From Quillaja saponaria (taxonomy: Eukaryota > Streptophyta > Magnoliopsida > Fabales > Quillajaceae), in the NCBI GenBank assembly GCA_029379385.1, contig CM055615.1, positions 3,224,001 through 3,288,000 on the forward strand: 64,000 bases of DNA. Direction: 5' to 3'. The first letter of the stretch is position 1. Every line of letters starts with the position of its first letter. The notes under the pieces are model-generated. The model saw nothing but the letters and a program-made list of their open reading frames with translations, had not been told where the DNA came from and searched no databases. Shown here one piece after another: positions 24,968 to 36,764 of the stretch. A program made the position numbers and the translations under genes.

Positions 24968-25202
24968 TAAGAGTTTTCAAAAGATTGAGTTTGACTCATT
25001 TTACATTAAATAGCTCAAAAATTTTATTAAGATTAGGCTTGTTATTAAAATAATCCAAGCTCAATAATAGCCTTAAAATAGCTCACCAACATTTGCGAAA
25101 ATGGGTCTCCCACTTTTTAAAATAACATTACGAGGCAGTTTGCTGGGTAGGAGTTAGTTATTAACTGTATATGTAACTGTAACTGCATCTTATGTCATCC
25201 AC
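24968..25202 (+). promoter_or_regulatory. Upstream region of the PPR gene
   Basis: 235 bp between the possible MITE and the PPR start codon. No convincing TATA box was located, which is usual for PPR genes. Confidence 0.35.
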
Positions 25203-27153
25203 ATGTCTTATCCCCACATTTACGGTTTTCCATCGATGAACTCTACAATGTTTAAGCCCACAGTTGCACCTTCCCCTTCGTCCTCACCAGTCCCACAAAT
25301 CACAGTATGCAAAACTATACAAGACTTAAAGCAAATCCATGCCAATTTGATCAAAACAGCTCAAATCCACGACCCTCTAGCTGCAACAGAGCTTCTTAAA
25401 CTCTCTGCTGTTTCAGATTATCGTGATATAAAATACGCGCTCAAACTGTTTGGTGAAATGCGTGAACCCAATTGCTTTTCTTGGAACACTGTGATCAGGG
25501 GTCTTGCTGAAAGCGATGATAGGCCATTGGAAGCTATTTTGTTGTTCTGTCAAATGGTGGGTGATGGTATTGTGGAACCTAATAGATTTACATTTCCATC
25601 CGTGTTAAAAGCATGCGCTAGATTGGTCCGGTTAAAAGAAGGGAAGCAAATTCATGGGTTGGTTGTGAAATTTGGTTTGGATAGTGATGAATTTGTCGTG
25701 AGTAATCTTATTAGGATGTAGTGTAATCTGTGGAGTTATGGAGGATGCCCATATGTTGTTTTATAGGAATGTTATTGGGTTTGACGATATGAACAGAGTG
25801 GTGAGTGATAAGAGGAGGAACGATGGTAATGTGGTTCTGTGGAATGTGATGATAGATGGCTACGTGAGACTTGGGGACCTTAAGGCTGCTAGGAAATTGT
25901 TTGATAAAATGCATCATAGAAGTGTGATATCATGGAATGCGATGATATCTGGATATGCACAAAATGGGTTATTTACGGAGGCCATAGAGATGTTTCATGA
26001 GATGCAGATGGAAGATGTGTCCTCAAATTATGTGACTTTGGTTAGTGTTTTGCCAGCGATTTCACGTCTTGGGGCACTTGAATTGGGGAAATGGGTACAT
26101 TTGTATGCAGAGAAGATTGGGATTGAGATTGATAATGTGCTTGGTTCTGCACTCATTGACATGTATTCTAAGTGTGGGAGCATTGAGAAGGCAATTCAGG
26201 TCTTTGACAGGCTGCCAAAAAAAAATGTTATCACTTGGAATGCTATTATTGGGGGGCTTGCCATGCATGGTCGAGCAGATGATGTTTTTGAGTATTTTTC
26301 AAGGATGCAAAGAACTGGACTAGTTACCCCTAGCGATGTAACGTATATTGGCATCCTGAGTGCTTGTAGCCATGCAGGTCTTGTGGACCAGGGGCGATCT
26401 TTTTTCAATCACATGGTTAATATGGTTGGGTTAGAACCTAGAATTGAACATTATGGATGCATGGTTGATCTTCTAGGTCGAGCCGGACTTCTAAAAGAAG
26501 CTGAAGAGCTAATACTGAACATGCCTATCAAGTCAGATGATGTAATATGGAAGGCCTTGCTAGGTGCTTGTAAGATACATAAAAATATTGAGATTGGAAG
26601 ACGTGCAGCTGAAGTTTTAATGGATTTGGCTCCTAATGATAGTGGGTCATACGTGGCTCTCTCAAACATGTATGCATCCGTGGGAGATTGGAATTCAGTT
26701 GCAGAGGTGAGGTTGATGATGAAGGACTTGGACATAAGGAAAGATCCTGGATGCAGTTGGATTGAAATTGATGGAGTTATTAATGAATTTCTTGTTGAAG
26801 ATGATTCTCATCCCAGAGCCAGAGAAATACACTTAATGTTGGAGGAAATCTCCCACAAATTGAGTTTAACAAGATATAGGCCAATCACTACTCAGGTCTT
26901 GCTCAACATGGATGAAAAAGAAAAAGAAAGTGCATTGCACTATCACAGTGAGAAGATTGCAATTGCCTTTGGCTTAATCAGTACAAACCCTCACACACCA
27001 CTTCGAATTGTTAAAAATCTGCGCATATGTGAAGATTGTCATGCCTCTATTAAACTAATCTCAAAAGTTTTTGAACGTGTGATAACTGTTCGGGACAGGA
27101 AGCGCTTTCACCATTTTCAGGATGGATCATGTTCATGTATGGACTACTGGTAA
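25203..27153 (+). CDS. LPA66: DYW-type PPR RNA-editing factor, LPA66-like, with a one-base frameshift
   Basis: Single-exon plant PPR protein of the PLS class. The N-terminal about 35 residues are rich in S, P and T, as in a plastid transit peptide. PLS repeats follow, e.g. NCFSWNTVIRGLAES and VISWNAMISGYAQNG, then E/E+ motifs (KDPGCSWIEIDG) and a C-terminal DYW deaminase-like domain. The domain has HSEK (zinc/glutamate motif), CEDCH (zinc ligands) and the exact end DYW. Order and wording match Arabidopsis At5g48910 (LPA66, needed for editing of chloroplast psbF) throughout, as I recall that protein. Without the break it would be 649 residues, against about 646 in Arabidopsis. The frame breaks at 25719-25721, where ATG is followed by TAG. 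The extra base is the G at 25721; skipping it gives MYVICGVMEDA, as in the family. The start at 25203 is the first ATG, with upstream stops. No other break is seen in 1.9 kb. It is either a sequence error or a recently inactivated allele. Confidence 0.9.
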
Positions 27154-30100
27154 ATTTCCCAGTCTTTAGGAACACTATATTGGCACTAATTGGTGACATT
27201 GTAGGTACTGTTGGATCATTTTGTAAGATTAATACATGAATTTGTTCTAACTGTATCCAATTTGCTTTGTTCCCTTTTCTTAAAGAAAAATTCATAATGT
27301 GTGTGTATGCTTAGCCATTAGTGATTGCTAATGATTCATATAAGTTGAATATCTGTAATCTGCAAGCAGAGAAATCTTATAAATACAGTATCCTTGTAGG
27401 TAAAACCAGCACTATTTACCTCTGCCTCCCTCATAGTAAAAGAACAGGAAGAAAACCAATCAGTATGCTCCCACCATGCTAAACAATGATGATTACAAAG
27501 TTATATTCATTTTTCAGTGTCAATTATGGTTTACTTATCGGTTTCTAATGGACTAATTTCAAAATCCTTCAACTGGCGCTTCTGTTGTTTGAAATATGCT
27601 AAAGTGAAAATCATATGATGAAGGTTCCCCAGAAACTAAAACTTTTTTGAGTTTTTTATTTTTTATTTTTGCTTCAAATAATACTTTTTTAGGTTGATAT
27701 CAAGAAAGGGAAACTATAAGATAATCCAAACTAACAATTGAAAGCAACAAGTTTTAATCTTAAATAATTAAAGTCCACTACATGGATTTTCAAAAACTAG
27801 TTTAATGTCAATGACTAAATTCTCTTATAAGCCTAAACATAATCATTATTTTTTCCCCAGAAAGTTAGCGTGGAAGTAATTGAGTAAGGTAAGAAATTAA
27901 TATATAATAATATTAAATTACCTTAATAGAATTAACCTAATGATCAAGAAAATATGTTTCTTTATTGACTTTCTTACGAATCTCCTTAGAGAATCCATGA
28001 AGAGTATAATTTTTCAACATTCTTTAATCTTGATATGGGTAAACTGGCATGGACATACTAACCACTAAATAAAAATATTAATGAATTAGCTAAGAAACAA
28101 GCTACCAAAACATAAAGGCTAAAGCCATTATCTTACACTATAATAGAAATAGAAGAAGAAGCATGGTGGCTAAGACAAAATTCCTAAATTACATGATTCG
28201 GGGGGATACAAATGATTGCTTAATGGAACCGGCGTGGGACTGAACAGGGAATACTACCAAACGTGTTATGTCATTAATCAGAAACAGTTGTTTTTGCTAA
28301 ATCTTAATACTAATAGTTTGATGAACTATTGACCATTCAAATATGCCTTTTGTCCACATGTTCCCCCTTTTGCTTCATGGCATGGAAACTCATCAAACTT
28401 AAAGAGATTATTCTAGTAGTCATATGATAATTGGTACGGCTTTTAGGAAAAAGTAAATCAAATTTCGTAAAGGTGTAAATTGTTCATAATGATAGTAGGA
28501 GAAAGAAAGAAACGGATTGGTGTTTCAAGAGTGGTGTTAAGATAGAAGAAATCTAATATTTAACATTAATAATTAGAATAAATATTTTTAACTTTTCTTA
28601 CATTATCATGATATTACACGGATCTCTTTTTTATATTCAAATTCTATATATATTTCTTATCGAATTTAAAATAAAGATATAATATATATTAAATACAACT
28701 GTAATTTTAAAATTATTCAATGAAATTAATAATGACATATTATTATTCAACTTAAATTAAAATATATTAAAAATTAAATTAATAATAATAATTTTTAAAA
28801 GAATAATATGCTTAATATTTATATATATATATATATTCTGGATTTTACACAAAAAAATTCACATTCTTTAAAAAATTACTATTTTTAAAACATATTTTTT
28901 TTTACCATCATATTAAGAATAAAAAAAATTCACATTCTTTAAAAAATTAGTATTTTGAAACCATATATTATTTTTTATTTTTTCCATAATATTAAGAATA
29001 ATAATTAATTCATATTTTGATTTCTATATTACTTTAATTTTGGTAATATCATACAATATTAATTAGAATAATATTAAATCATATGTATCTTTCAATGATA
29101 AAACCGTAAGGCTATTTCAGATTTTTGCTTTAAATATTTAGAGTTTGTATTGAATTTTATCTTATTTTCAAATTTTAGAGAAGATATGTGTAAGTTTTAG
29201 AAAAATAGGAGAGGTATGTGTAATACCAATATAATACATGGAAGGTTAGAGAATTTTACTTTAATAAATTATGATTATATATCACTATAATTATTGTTAA
29301 TAAGAATGGGAGGTAGCTCTCTTCCTTCCCATAAACCCACATCCTAGGTGAAGGCCGAATTTGATCACAAATTCTCAATATACAACATTAAGATACTTTA
29401 AATCAACTGACACCTTTTAATTTGGTCATATTTATGTCTTGGGTATTCTAAAAGCATTCATTAAAAACAAAATTTAAAATGGTATTAATAATCAAATATA
29501 TGAGTTTAACCATTCCTATATAAAAGAAAAAAAATCAAAAGATCTTTATAGAAATAAGAAAATAAATAAAATTGTATGAATGGAAAAGGTTAATTTATTC
29601 TTTGATCCTAATATTCTAGAAAATAAATACTTGTGCATAATTTAACATTCTCACAATTAGGTGTTATTTTTCATATTTTGATGAGAAAATTAGTTTGAAT
29701 GTATTAGTTATAAAGTATTAATTCAAATTCTAATAAGGAAAGGATGCACACCTCTTTAATAGAAGATGTGTGTCTATTTAGTGTTTTTTTTTTTTTCTTT
29801 TTTAACAAAAAATTTATCATACTCAAAGTAAAAATCTTTCGTACACTTTAATATTCTCTTTCTAAAAATAAAACAAAGTATAAAAATAACTACTAAAAGT
29901 TTTGGACAACATGAGGGGTCCCTTGATATCACAGGATAGATACTCTGAAAAATTACCTTTTAATCCATCAATAGGCTAAGAGCTACTATGTCATCCATTG
30001 CCCACTTGAGCTTTGGCCCACAAGTTATGGTCCCATTTGCTCCATCGGATACTCATCCATGATCTCCACCATCAAAAAAACATAGATCAAATTTCAAACT

Positions 30101-30982
30101 AAATAATGTTTGCCACGTGTAGGGTTTATCACATGGGCCAAGAAATTTCATCAACCTCGAAACTACAAGAGAAGGTGGCATCACATGTAGCAAAACTTTC
30201 TTTCTCAAAGAATGCAAACTGCCAGTACTACAAAAAAAATTGAATTTCAAAATGAGCCTCGGTATTATATTAATGAAAATTAATTAATATACTGGCTCAT
30301 AATATAATATTAAATAATACAATTATATAATACAATAAATAATATTAGTTATATAATTAAATTATTGTTATCCTTTTCAATAATATAAATTTATATATAT
30401 TTTTTATATACTACATAAAAATTAATAATTTATCTACTATTTTAGTACTTTTGAATTATATTAATTTTTAACTTAGTATTTTAGAAATTTTCTTACTCAT
30501 TTATATCTTTCAAAATTTTAAATTTTTCAATCAAATTTTTTTTTATTTTTTGTTATATGTTATGAATTAACTAAATAACTATACTTAATATAAAAATAAT
30601 AACGTAATTGATTATTTTTATATATTACAAAATGTTTTTGATTATTTTTGTAAATTATATAATATTACTTTATTTATGTATAAATAAGAATAAAGAATAT
30701 CCTAGATGATAAAACTGATCGAACATGCAAAATTAAATTAAAAACAGAAATACTATTAAGAAACTAAAATAATAGTTAAATTTAATAATTTTATGTTATA
30801 TTAATATTTTTAAATGCTATGAGATATTAATTCAATTGATAAACGAATACCAGAATATACCGTACCTAAGTTCAAAATTCTGTATAGTTTAATCACTTAT
30901 TTTGCATGGTTATTTTTTTTCCTTAATCATAATTTGTTTCTTAAAAATAAAAAAATAAAAAAAACCCATTGATTTTACGTGT
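27154..30982. other. Long AT-rich intergenic region between PPR gene and TMKL1
   Basis: No gene supported. 28851-29000 is a small tandem duplication. 29930-30250 is less AT-rich but has no domain or splice pattern. TA runs occur at 28820-28836. Confidence 0.5.
28851..29000. repeat. Tandem duplication, about 70-79 bp x2
   Basis: Copies at 28851-28921 and 28922-29000 share 'ttcacattctttaaaaaatt' and 'atattaagaata'. Non-coding. Confidence 0.7.
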
Positions 30983-30991
30983 CTATATATA
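30983..30991 (+). promoter_or_regulatory. Predicted TATA box of TMKL1
   Basis: CTATATATA lies 153-161 bp upstream of the ATG at 31144 in an otherwise suitable context. This implies a transcription start near 31015-31020 and a 5' UTR of roughly 125 nt. Prediction from sequence only. Confidence 0.5.
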
Positions 30992-31143
30992 GTCTAATCT
31001 GGACCGTCAAATTATTAGACCATAAGATTTCTTAACAGTCAACTCTGTCAGCTTTCCCAAAAAACAGAACTTCTTTGAACTCCCCACCACAGCACCACTA
31101 CCTTTCCCTTCCTTGTGCCCGCTCTCTTTCCTCTGCTTCATTC

Positions 31144-33882
31144 ATGGCGGTCCTGAAGATTTTCTCTCTCTACATTTTCTACTCTTTCTTCTTCTACTAC
31201 AGCAAAGGCAGTGCCTTTACCGAGTCTTTAGTTTCTTCCACTTCTCCGGATGTTGAGCTACTTTTAGGAAAAATCAGAGCTTCACTACAAGGTAAGACTG
31301 AGAATTTACTCTTATCTTCATGGAATTCCTCTGTACCTCTATGTCAATGGAGAGGACTCAAATGGGTCTTTTCGAACGGTTCTCCTCTCCTGTGTAATGA
31401 CTTTTCTTCACCACAATGGAGGAACCTGTCACTCTCTAAAGACCCATCTGTTCATTTGCTTTCTCTGCAACTTCCATCAGCTAATCTCTCCGGTTCACTC
31501 CCTAGAGAGTTGGGTGAGTTCCCTATGCTTCAAAGTCTCTATCTTAACATCAACTCACTGAGTGGAACTATCCCTCTTGAGCTTGGTTACAGTTCCGCGC
31601 TCTCTGACATTGATTTGGGCGACAATTTACTGAGTGGAGTTCTTCCTCCATCGATTTGGAATCTGTGTGATAAACTTGTTTCCCTCAGAATAAATGGTAA
31701 TTCACTTTCTGGGTCTATTCCTGAACCAGCATTGCCAAATTCTACTTGCAAGAATTTGCAATTTCTTGATCTGGGCAACAACAAGCTTTCTGGAAGTTTC
31801 CCTGAATTCATTACCGGTTTTGGTGGGTTAAAACAACTTGATTTAGGTAATAATTTGTTCTCTGGTTCAATTCCTGTTAGTATAGCGGGGCTAAACCTTG
31901 AAAAATTGGACCTTTCACACAATAATTTCAGTGGCATTTTGCCAGTTTTTGGAGGATCAAAGTTTGGTGTGGAGGTTTTTGAAGGGAATCCTAGCCTCTG
32001 CGGGTCACCTTTGAGAAGTTGCACTGGAACTTCTGGATTGAGCTCTGGTGCAATTGCTGGTATAATTATCAGTCTGATGACTGGGGCTATGGTTTTGGCT
32101 TCATTTCTAATTGGATATGTCCAAAACAAGAAGAGGAAAGGTAGGGGAGAGAGTGAAGATGAATTGGAAGAAGGAGGTGATGAAGAAAATGGTGGTAATA
32201 TTGTTAGTGAAGGTGGTGAGGAAAAGCTCATTTTGTTCCAAGGCGGTGAGCATTTGACATTAGATGATGTGTTGAACGCAACTGGGCAAGTTATGGAGAA
32301 GACGAGTTACGGAACTGCTTATAAGGCAAAGCTTGCTGATGGAGGTACCATTGCTTTGAGATTGTTAAGAGAAGGTAGCTGCAAGGATAGGGCTTCATGC
32401 TTGCCTGTGATAAAGCTATTGGGAAGGATTCGCCATGAGAATTTGATTCCATTGAGAGCTTTCTACGAGGGCAAAAGAGGGGAGAAGCTCCTTATTTATG
32501 ACCATCTTCCTCAGAGAACACTTTATGATCTTTTACATGGTACGCTTAGTTTATGTTCCTCCTCTTTGCGTTTTCTATTTTTTTTCTCCGTCTTACTTTT
32601 AAATTTGACATTCTGACTGTGAGATGCATAGCAATTGCAAGATTCATTTTAATCCAGGATAGCAGCATAAGCAGACCATCTTATAGTGACCCGATTGGTT
32701 AAAGCCCTGATTGTAGATTACGACCTTCTTTGATTGTGAAAGTTTTGAACAGATAATGCTCTGATTCAAGCATTCCAACACTGGGATTAACCTGTCAGCT
32801 ATAGGGGGAGAGAGAGAGAGAGAGCGAGAGAGACAACTCAAGGTTTATGTTAGATGTTCATGTTAATGAACCTACCTAATTCAGAAGCTCACAATGACTT
32901 GTTCAATTAAAAGTGAAGCACTGTAAGAATTTGGACCGTTCGTGAAGATCATACCTGATAACCTGCACAGAAATAGTCTAGTTATGTTTTTCATAGAACT
33001 AAACAAATTTTTGGAGGCTCCTGCTTCCTCTTCCTCCAACAGTCAAGAATCTATATAGAGTGAGACTAATGACTAACCAGTGATGAGTGATGTATTCAAG
33101 TTGAACAACTCCAAACACTTGTACCACTGAGGGCCCTGGATCCATTTATATATTTGCTTGTTCTTCCTAGTTACAGAAACTTAATTATAGTACAAAAAGA
33201 ACTTGGGTACACTGAATGATTCTTAAATTCTAGATTTTCTTTACTAGAGCTGCCAGAAAAGTCAGGCCAGATTGGTTTTGAGACCCAGTCAAGGTTTAGA
33301 AGTTGAACTAAACCAGACATCCTCTCCAAGTTCTGTGCTTTAATATAGAACATCTTTTTAACTTTTTATATTTGCTCATCTACAACAAACTAGTAATTGT
33401 TTCTGAAAATGCCTTATTAGGGCTTGATGTATTTTAATGTTCTCTTTTCCTGTTATCCAATAGTTGTGATAACATGGTTTTGAATGTCGGCATCCTTAAT
33501 CCTTATAAAATGGACTTTCTAAGTGAAACTTCAATTTCTCTAGTTCCATCAAGGTGCCAAGAGATGCTCATTCTTTTTTCCTCCAATAAACAAGTGAAGT
33601 AGTCCTTATATAGTAACCATCTTACGTATTAATAAGTTTTCTAGGAAAAGGTTTCATTGTTCTCCTCCTATAAAGACCTACTAAATCTGCATAGATGAAT
33701 TCTAGACATTCATTATGTCCGATAGATAGAATGACAAGCACCAAACTGAGTTATTTTCATAAAAACTTAATAATCTTTAGATTCTCTCGCACTACTTTGC
33801 CAAATTCTATTCCTCAGATCTAGACTCTATTTTTGTACATCTAAACTATGTTGTTGGGATGACTACCATAAAAACAGTGTGG

Positions 33883-33913
<31 letters not shown>

Positions 33914-35329
33914 GGAGTCTTGAGAAGCAATGTTGAGAGGAAGATCCTTGGCCCCTCTTCATTCTCTACAGGATTCAAGTAGTGGAGTATAATAACTACA
34001 AAAGAAAACCTTAATCTCAAATTGGTTAGCTTTGTGAAACCTTGTTGAAAGCCAACTGAATCTGTTTTGTCATATCTTGCTGCAGTCCTAGCTTGGGCTA
34101 GTTCCACTAACCCTTTATCAACCATCCTTATCATCAGACATCTAGTCGTCCACCCATGTCATCCTTGGTCTCCTCTTATACGAGACTCATGGTCCAAAAT
34201 CACCCATGTTTAGTTATGAAGAACTTGCAAAATACACTGGGAGAAGGTTAGGGTATTTTGTGTCAAACTTAGAGAAATGGAAAATTAATATGATAACTAC
34301 AATCAATGAATTGTTAATGCCAGAAGTACTATAGGTTTCCATATGATTTGTCGATTGTTTGGTCAGAGGAATTTACCATGTCTTCCTGAACATGAAAGGT
34401 CTTTAGGCCTTATAGTAGAATCAAATTGTATAACAATTGGACTGCAACTAGCAAATATGATTCCCCGAGAATACTGAATATAGTGTCTTTCCATTTTCTT
34501 AGACACCATGAAAATAGGAAAAGACAAAAAAAGGAAAAAAAATAAAATAAAATTGTGAAGATGTCATTTTAAGTCGCATGGCTTTATAATCAATAGATTA
34601 TAGAGGACCTGTATCTTTTGTTTTCTTTGACTTATTAGCAAGCAAAGCAAATACGTTGACCCTTGTGTGATTTTGCTTCAATACAGAAAGTAAAACAGGA
34701 CAACCAATGCTGAACTGGGCTAGGAGACACAAGATTGCATTGGGTATAGCTAGAGGACTAGCATATCTTCACACAGGACTTGACATACCAATTACTCATG
34801 GGAACATAAGATCCAAAAATGTGCTTGTAGATGAATTCGTTGTGGCCAGGCTCACTGAGTTTGGTCTTGATAAGCTGATGATCCCAGCTGTGGCTGATGA
34901 AATAGTGGCACTTGCAAAGACAGATGGATACAAGGCATCCAGAGCTGCAAAGAATGAAGAAATGTAATTCCAGGACAGATGTTTATGCTTTTGGCATCTT
35001 ACTATTGGAGATTTTGATAGGGAAGAAACCTGGAAAAAATGGGAGAAGTGGTGAATTTGTGGATTTACCATCAATGGTAAAAGTGGCAGTTTTGGAGGAA
35101 GCAACAGGGGAAGTTTTTGATGTGGAGGTTTTGAAAGGGGTTAGGAGTACCATGGAAGATGGGTTGATTCAGACATTGAAGCTTGCAATGGGTTGCTGCG
35201 CTCCAGTAACTACTGTTAGACCCACAATGGATGAAGGTTGTCAGGCAGCTAGAGGAGAATAGACCAAGGAATAGATCTACTTTGTACAGCCCAACAGAAA
35301 CAAGAAGTGGAAGTGTTACCCCATTTTGA
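31144..35329 (+). CDS. TMKL1: TMKL1-like LRR receptor-like pseudokinase, two exons, two one-base insertions in exon 2
   Basis: Exon 1 is 31144-32539, intron 32540-34686 (GT/AG), exon 2 34687-35329; the join gives LLHESKTGQ. Residues 1-24 are a signal peptide, then an LRR N-cap (DVELLLGKIRASLQG..WNSS), about 6 LRRs (HLLSLQLPSANLSG onward), a transmembrane helix near 303-325 (AIAGIIISLMTGAM), a basic stop-transfer (NKKRKG), an acidic linker and a kinase-like domain from about 360. The domain lacks key catalytic residues: the VAIK lysine position reads IALRL, HRD reads HGN, and DFG reads EFG. This is the known non-kinase pattern of TMKL1 (At3g24660). Frame is lost at 34938 (extra T in GCA-T-CCA) and 35236 (extra G in GAA-G-GTT). 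Ignoring both gives 678 residues, against about 674 in Arabidopsis, ending VTPF. The upstream TTG at 31075 is in frame but is not a plant start. Confidence 0.9.
32540..34686 (+). other. TMKL1 intron, 2147 bp
   Basis: Starts GTACGC and ends ATACAG. It holds a GA-rich microsatellite (32808-32832) and a 26-G homopolymer (33885-33910). No nested gene is seen. Confidence 0.85.
33885..33910 (+). repeat. Poly(G) run of 26
   Basis: Uninterrupted run of G in the TMKL1 intron, preceded by GGGA. Such runs are rare in plant DNA and hard to sequence. Confidence 0.95.
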
Positions 35330-35470
35330 GCTTTCTTTTTAATTTAGTCTCCAATTATGTTATGTGTTTCTAATCATGATTGTAGCGGATGATTGTAATT
35401 GTTTTCTTCTGGTGATTGTATTTCTGGGAATGGAAAGTCAGTCCATAGTCTTTGTAATTTATAAGTGTTT

Positions 35471-35603
35471 ACTGTCAGCAAGCAATGCTCTATCTGCTCA
35501 TAGCATGTCCCTGCTGCATTCACCACAAACATGAATTTACTGTCATGCAATGGTCTATCTGCTCATAGCATGTCCCTCCTGCATTCACCACAAACATAGA
35601 TTT
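35471..35603. repeat. Tandem duplication, about 66 bp x2, downstream of TMKL1
   Basis: Copies at 35471-35538 and 35539-35603 share CTATCTGCTCATAGCATGTC and 'gcattcaccacaaacat'. They begin about 140 bp past the TMKL1 stop, so they could lie in its 3' UTR. Confidence 0.8.
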
Positions 35604-36764
35604 ACTTTCAGTTTACTGAATGTGAATTCCCACTAAGACTATACTCAACCTCTATTTAATTTACTTTCAAGTCATGCTCCAAGCCAAAGTGCAGGAACTC
35701 AGGCATATTAAACCTACCTTTATGCGTCTTCTTTTTCTTTTTTTGGAATAGTTTTTGTTTAGTACCTTAAAGTTTTCATCGTTGCTGTTATCTTTATACT
35801 GTTTACTTGCAATCTTGCTGGATTCCTCCGAGCTTTTTTTTCATTATTGTTTTCAATGATTTGGATGAAGTGGAGCCAATGGTAAGGGGTTGCTTCGCCT
35901 AATGCACATGACCTAAAGGCGACAGCTCCAATAAAGGTTATTAATGACTACAAGGGGACTGAAAGCCTGGAACACACTGGTTGTTTGACTAGTTATGCCA
36001 ATGTTTTATGGGAAAGGAATGCTCACATGCTTATTAGATGCCCAAAGCCACATGCAAGCAATGTGCACTAAATCAGTTCTATGAATAATGCACTTCATAT
36101 ATGATTAATTATAGTTTGAACTAAAGAATTAATTGAAATACTCAAAAGCATCACAATATTTTCAGCAAACAATACTTATGTCAATAAATAAAATAGGATA
36201 GAATACTCAGTCAAATACTAGATAAAAAAAAAGGAGCAAATATTATTAAAAGCAAAACATAATTACAAGGCATAAGGGTACAAACAGAAAACATTTAGTC
36301 TAAATAAATCTGCAACCAAAAATGCAATTAATACATTTCTTTGTTTTTTTTTTTCCTCTGGTTGCTAATTTTCTTTTAGGTCCAACTAAGAGTTCCTAAG
36401 AAACACAAGATTGATATAGAAAGAGAGAACTTTAGTACTTGTTGACAAAACTAGATTCTAGAAAATGACACGCAGAAGAGAAGAGAACCACTGAACCAGC
36501 AAATAGAATTTGATAACAGTGGCTTCTTCCAAAGTGCAATAATGGTTATCAATTTGATAACAGTTGACACATTTCAAAATGTACAGTTTTTCCCCAATCT
36601 AAAATTGGGGCAATAAGGGATGCGACCAGAATGGCCAGAAATTCAGTGACTGCTATAGGAATAATATGGGGAGAAAGAATAAATAAACTTTTCTTTCTTC
36701 CTTTCCCTTTTCTTTTTCTTTCTTATGTTTTTTGGTTGGGCGGATGGTGTGGTTTGTTTTGGTA
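35604..36764. other. Convergent intergenic region between TMKL1 and the pectate lyase
   Basis: Contains the 3' flanks of both genes, which point at each other. No further gene seen. A pyrimidine-rich stretch at 36688-36722 lies in the 3' UTR side of the lyase. Confidence 0.5.

Noticed and set aside
26045..26735. Other-frame and antisense open frames inside the PPR gene
   Set aside because: They overlap conserved PPR repeats and have no domain of their own.
31075..31143. Possible longer N-terminus of TMKL1
   Set aside because: It would start at TTG. The ATG at 31144 gives a proper signal peptide and agrees with the family length.
31587..32231. Open frame of 214 codons on the minus strand
   Set aside because: It is the antisense shadow of TMKL1 exon 1 (LRR and linker); its proline/serine-rich wording mirrors the coding strand.
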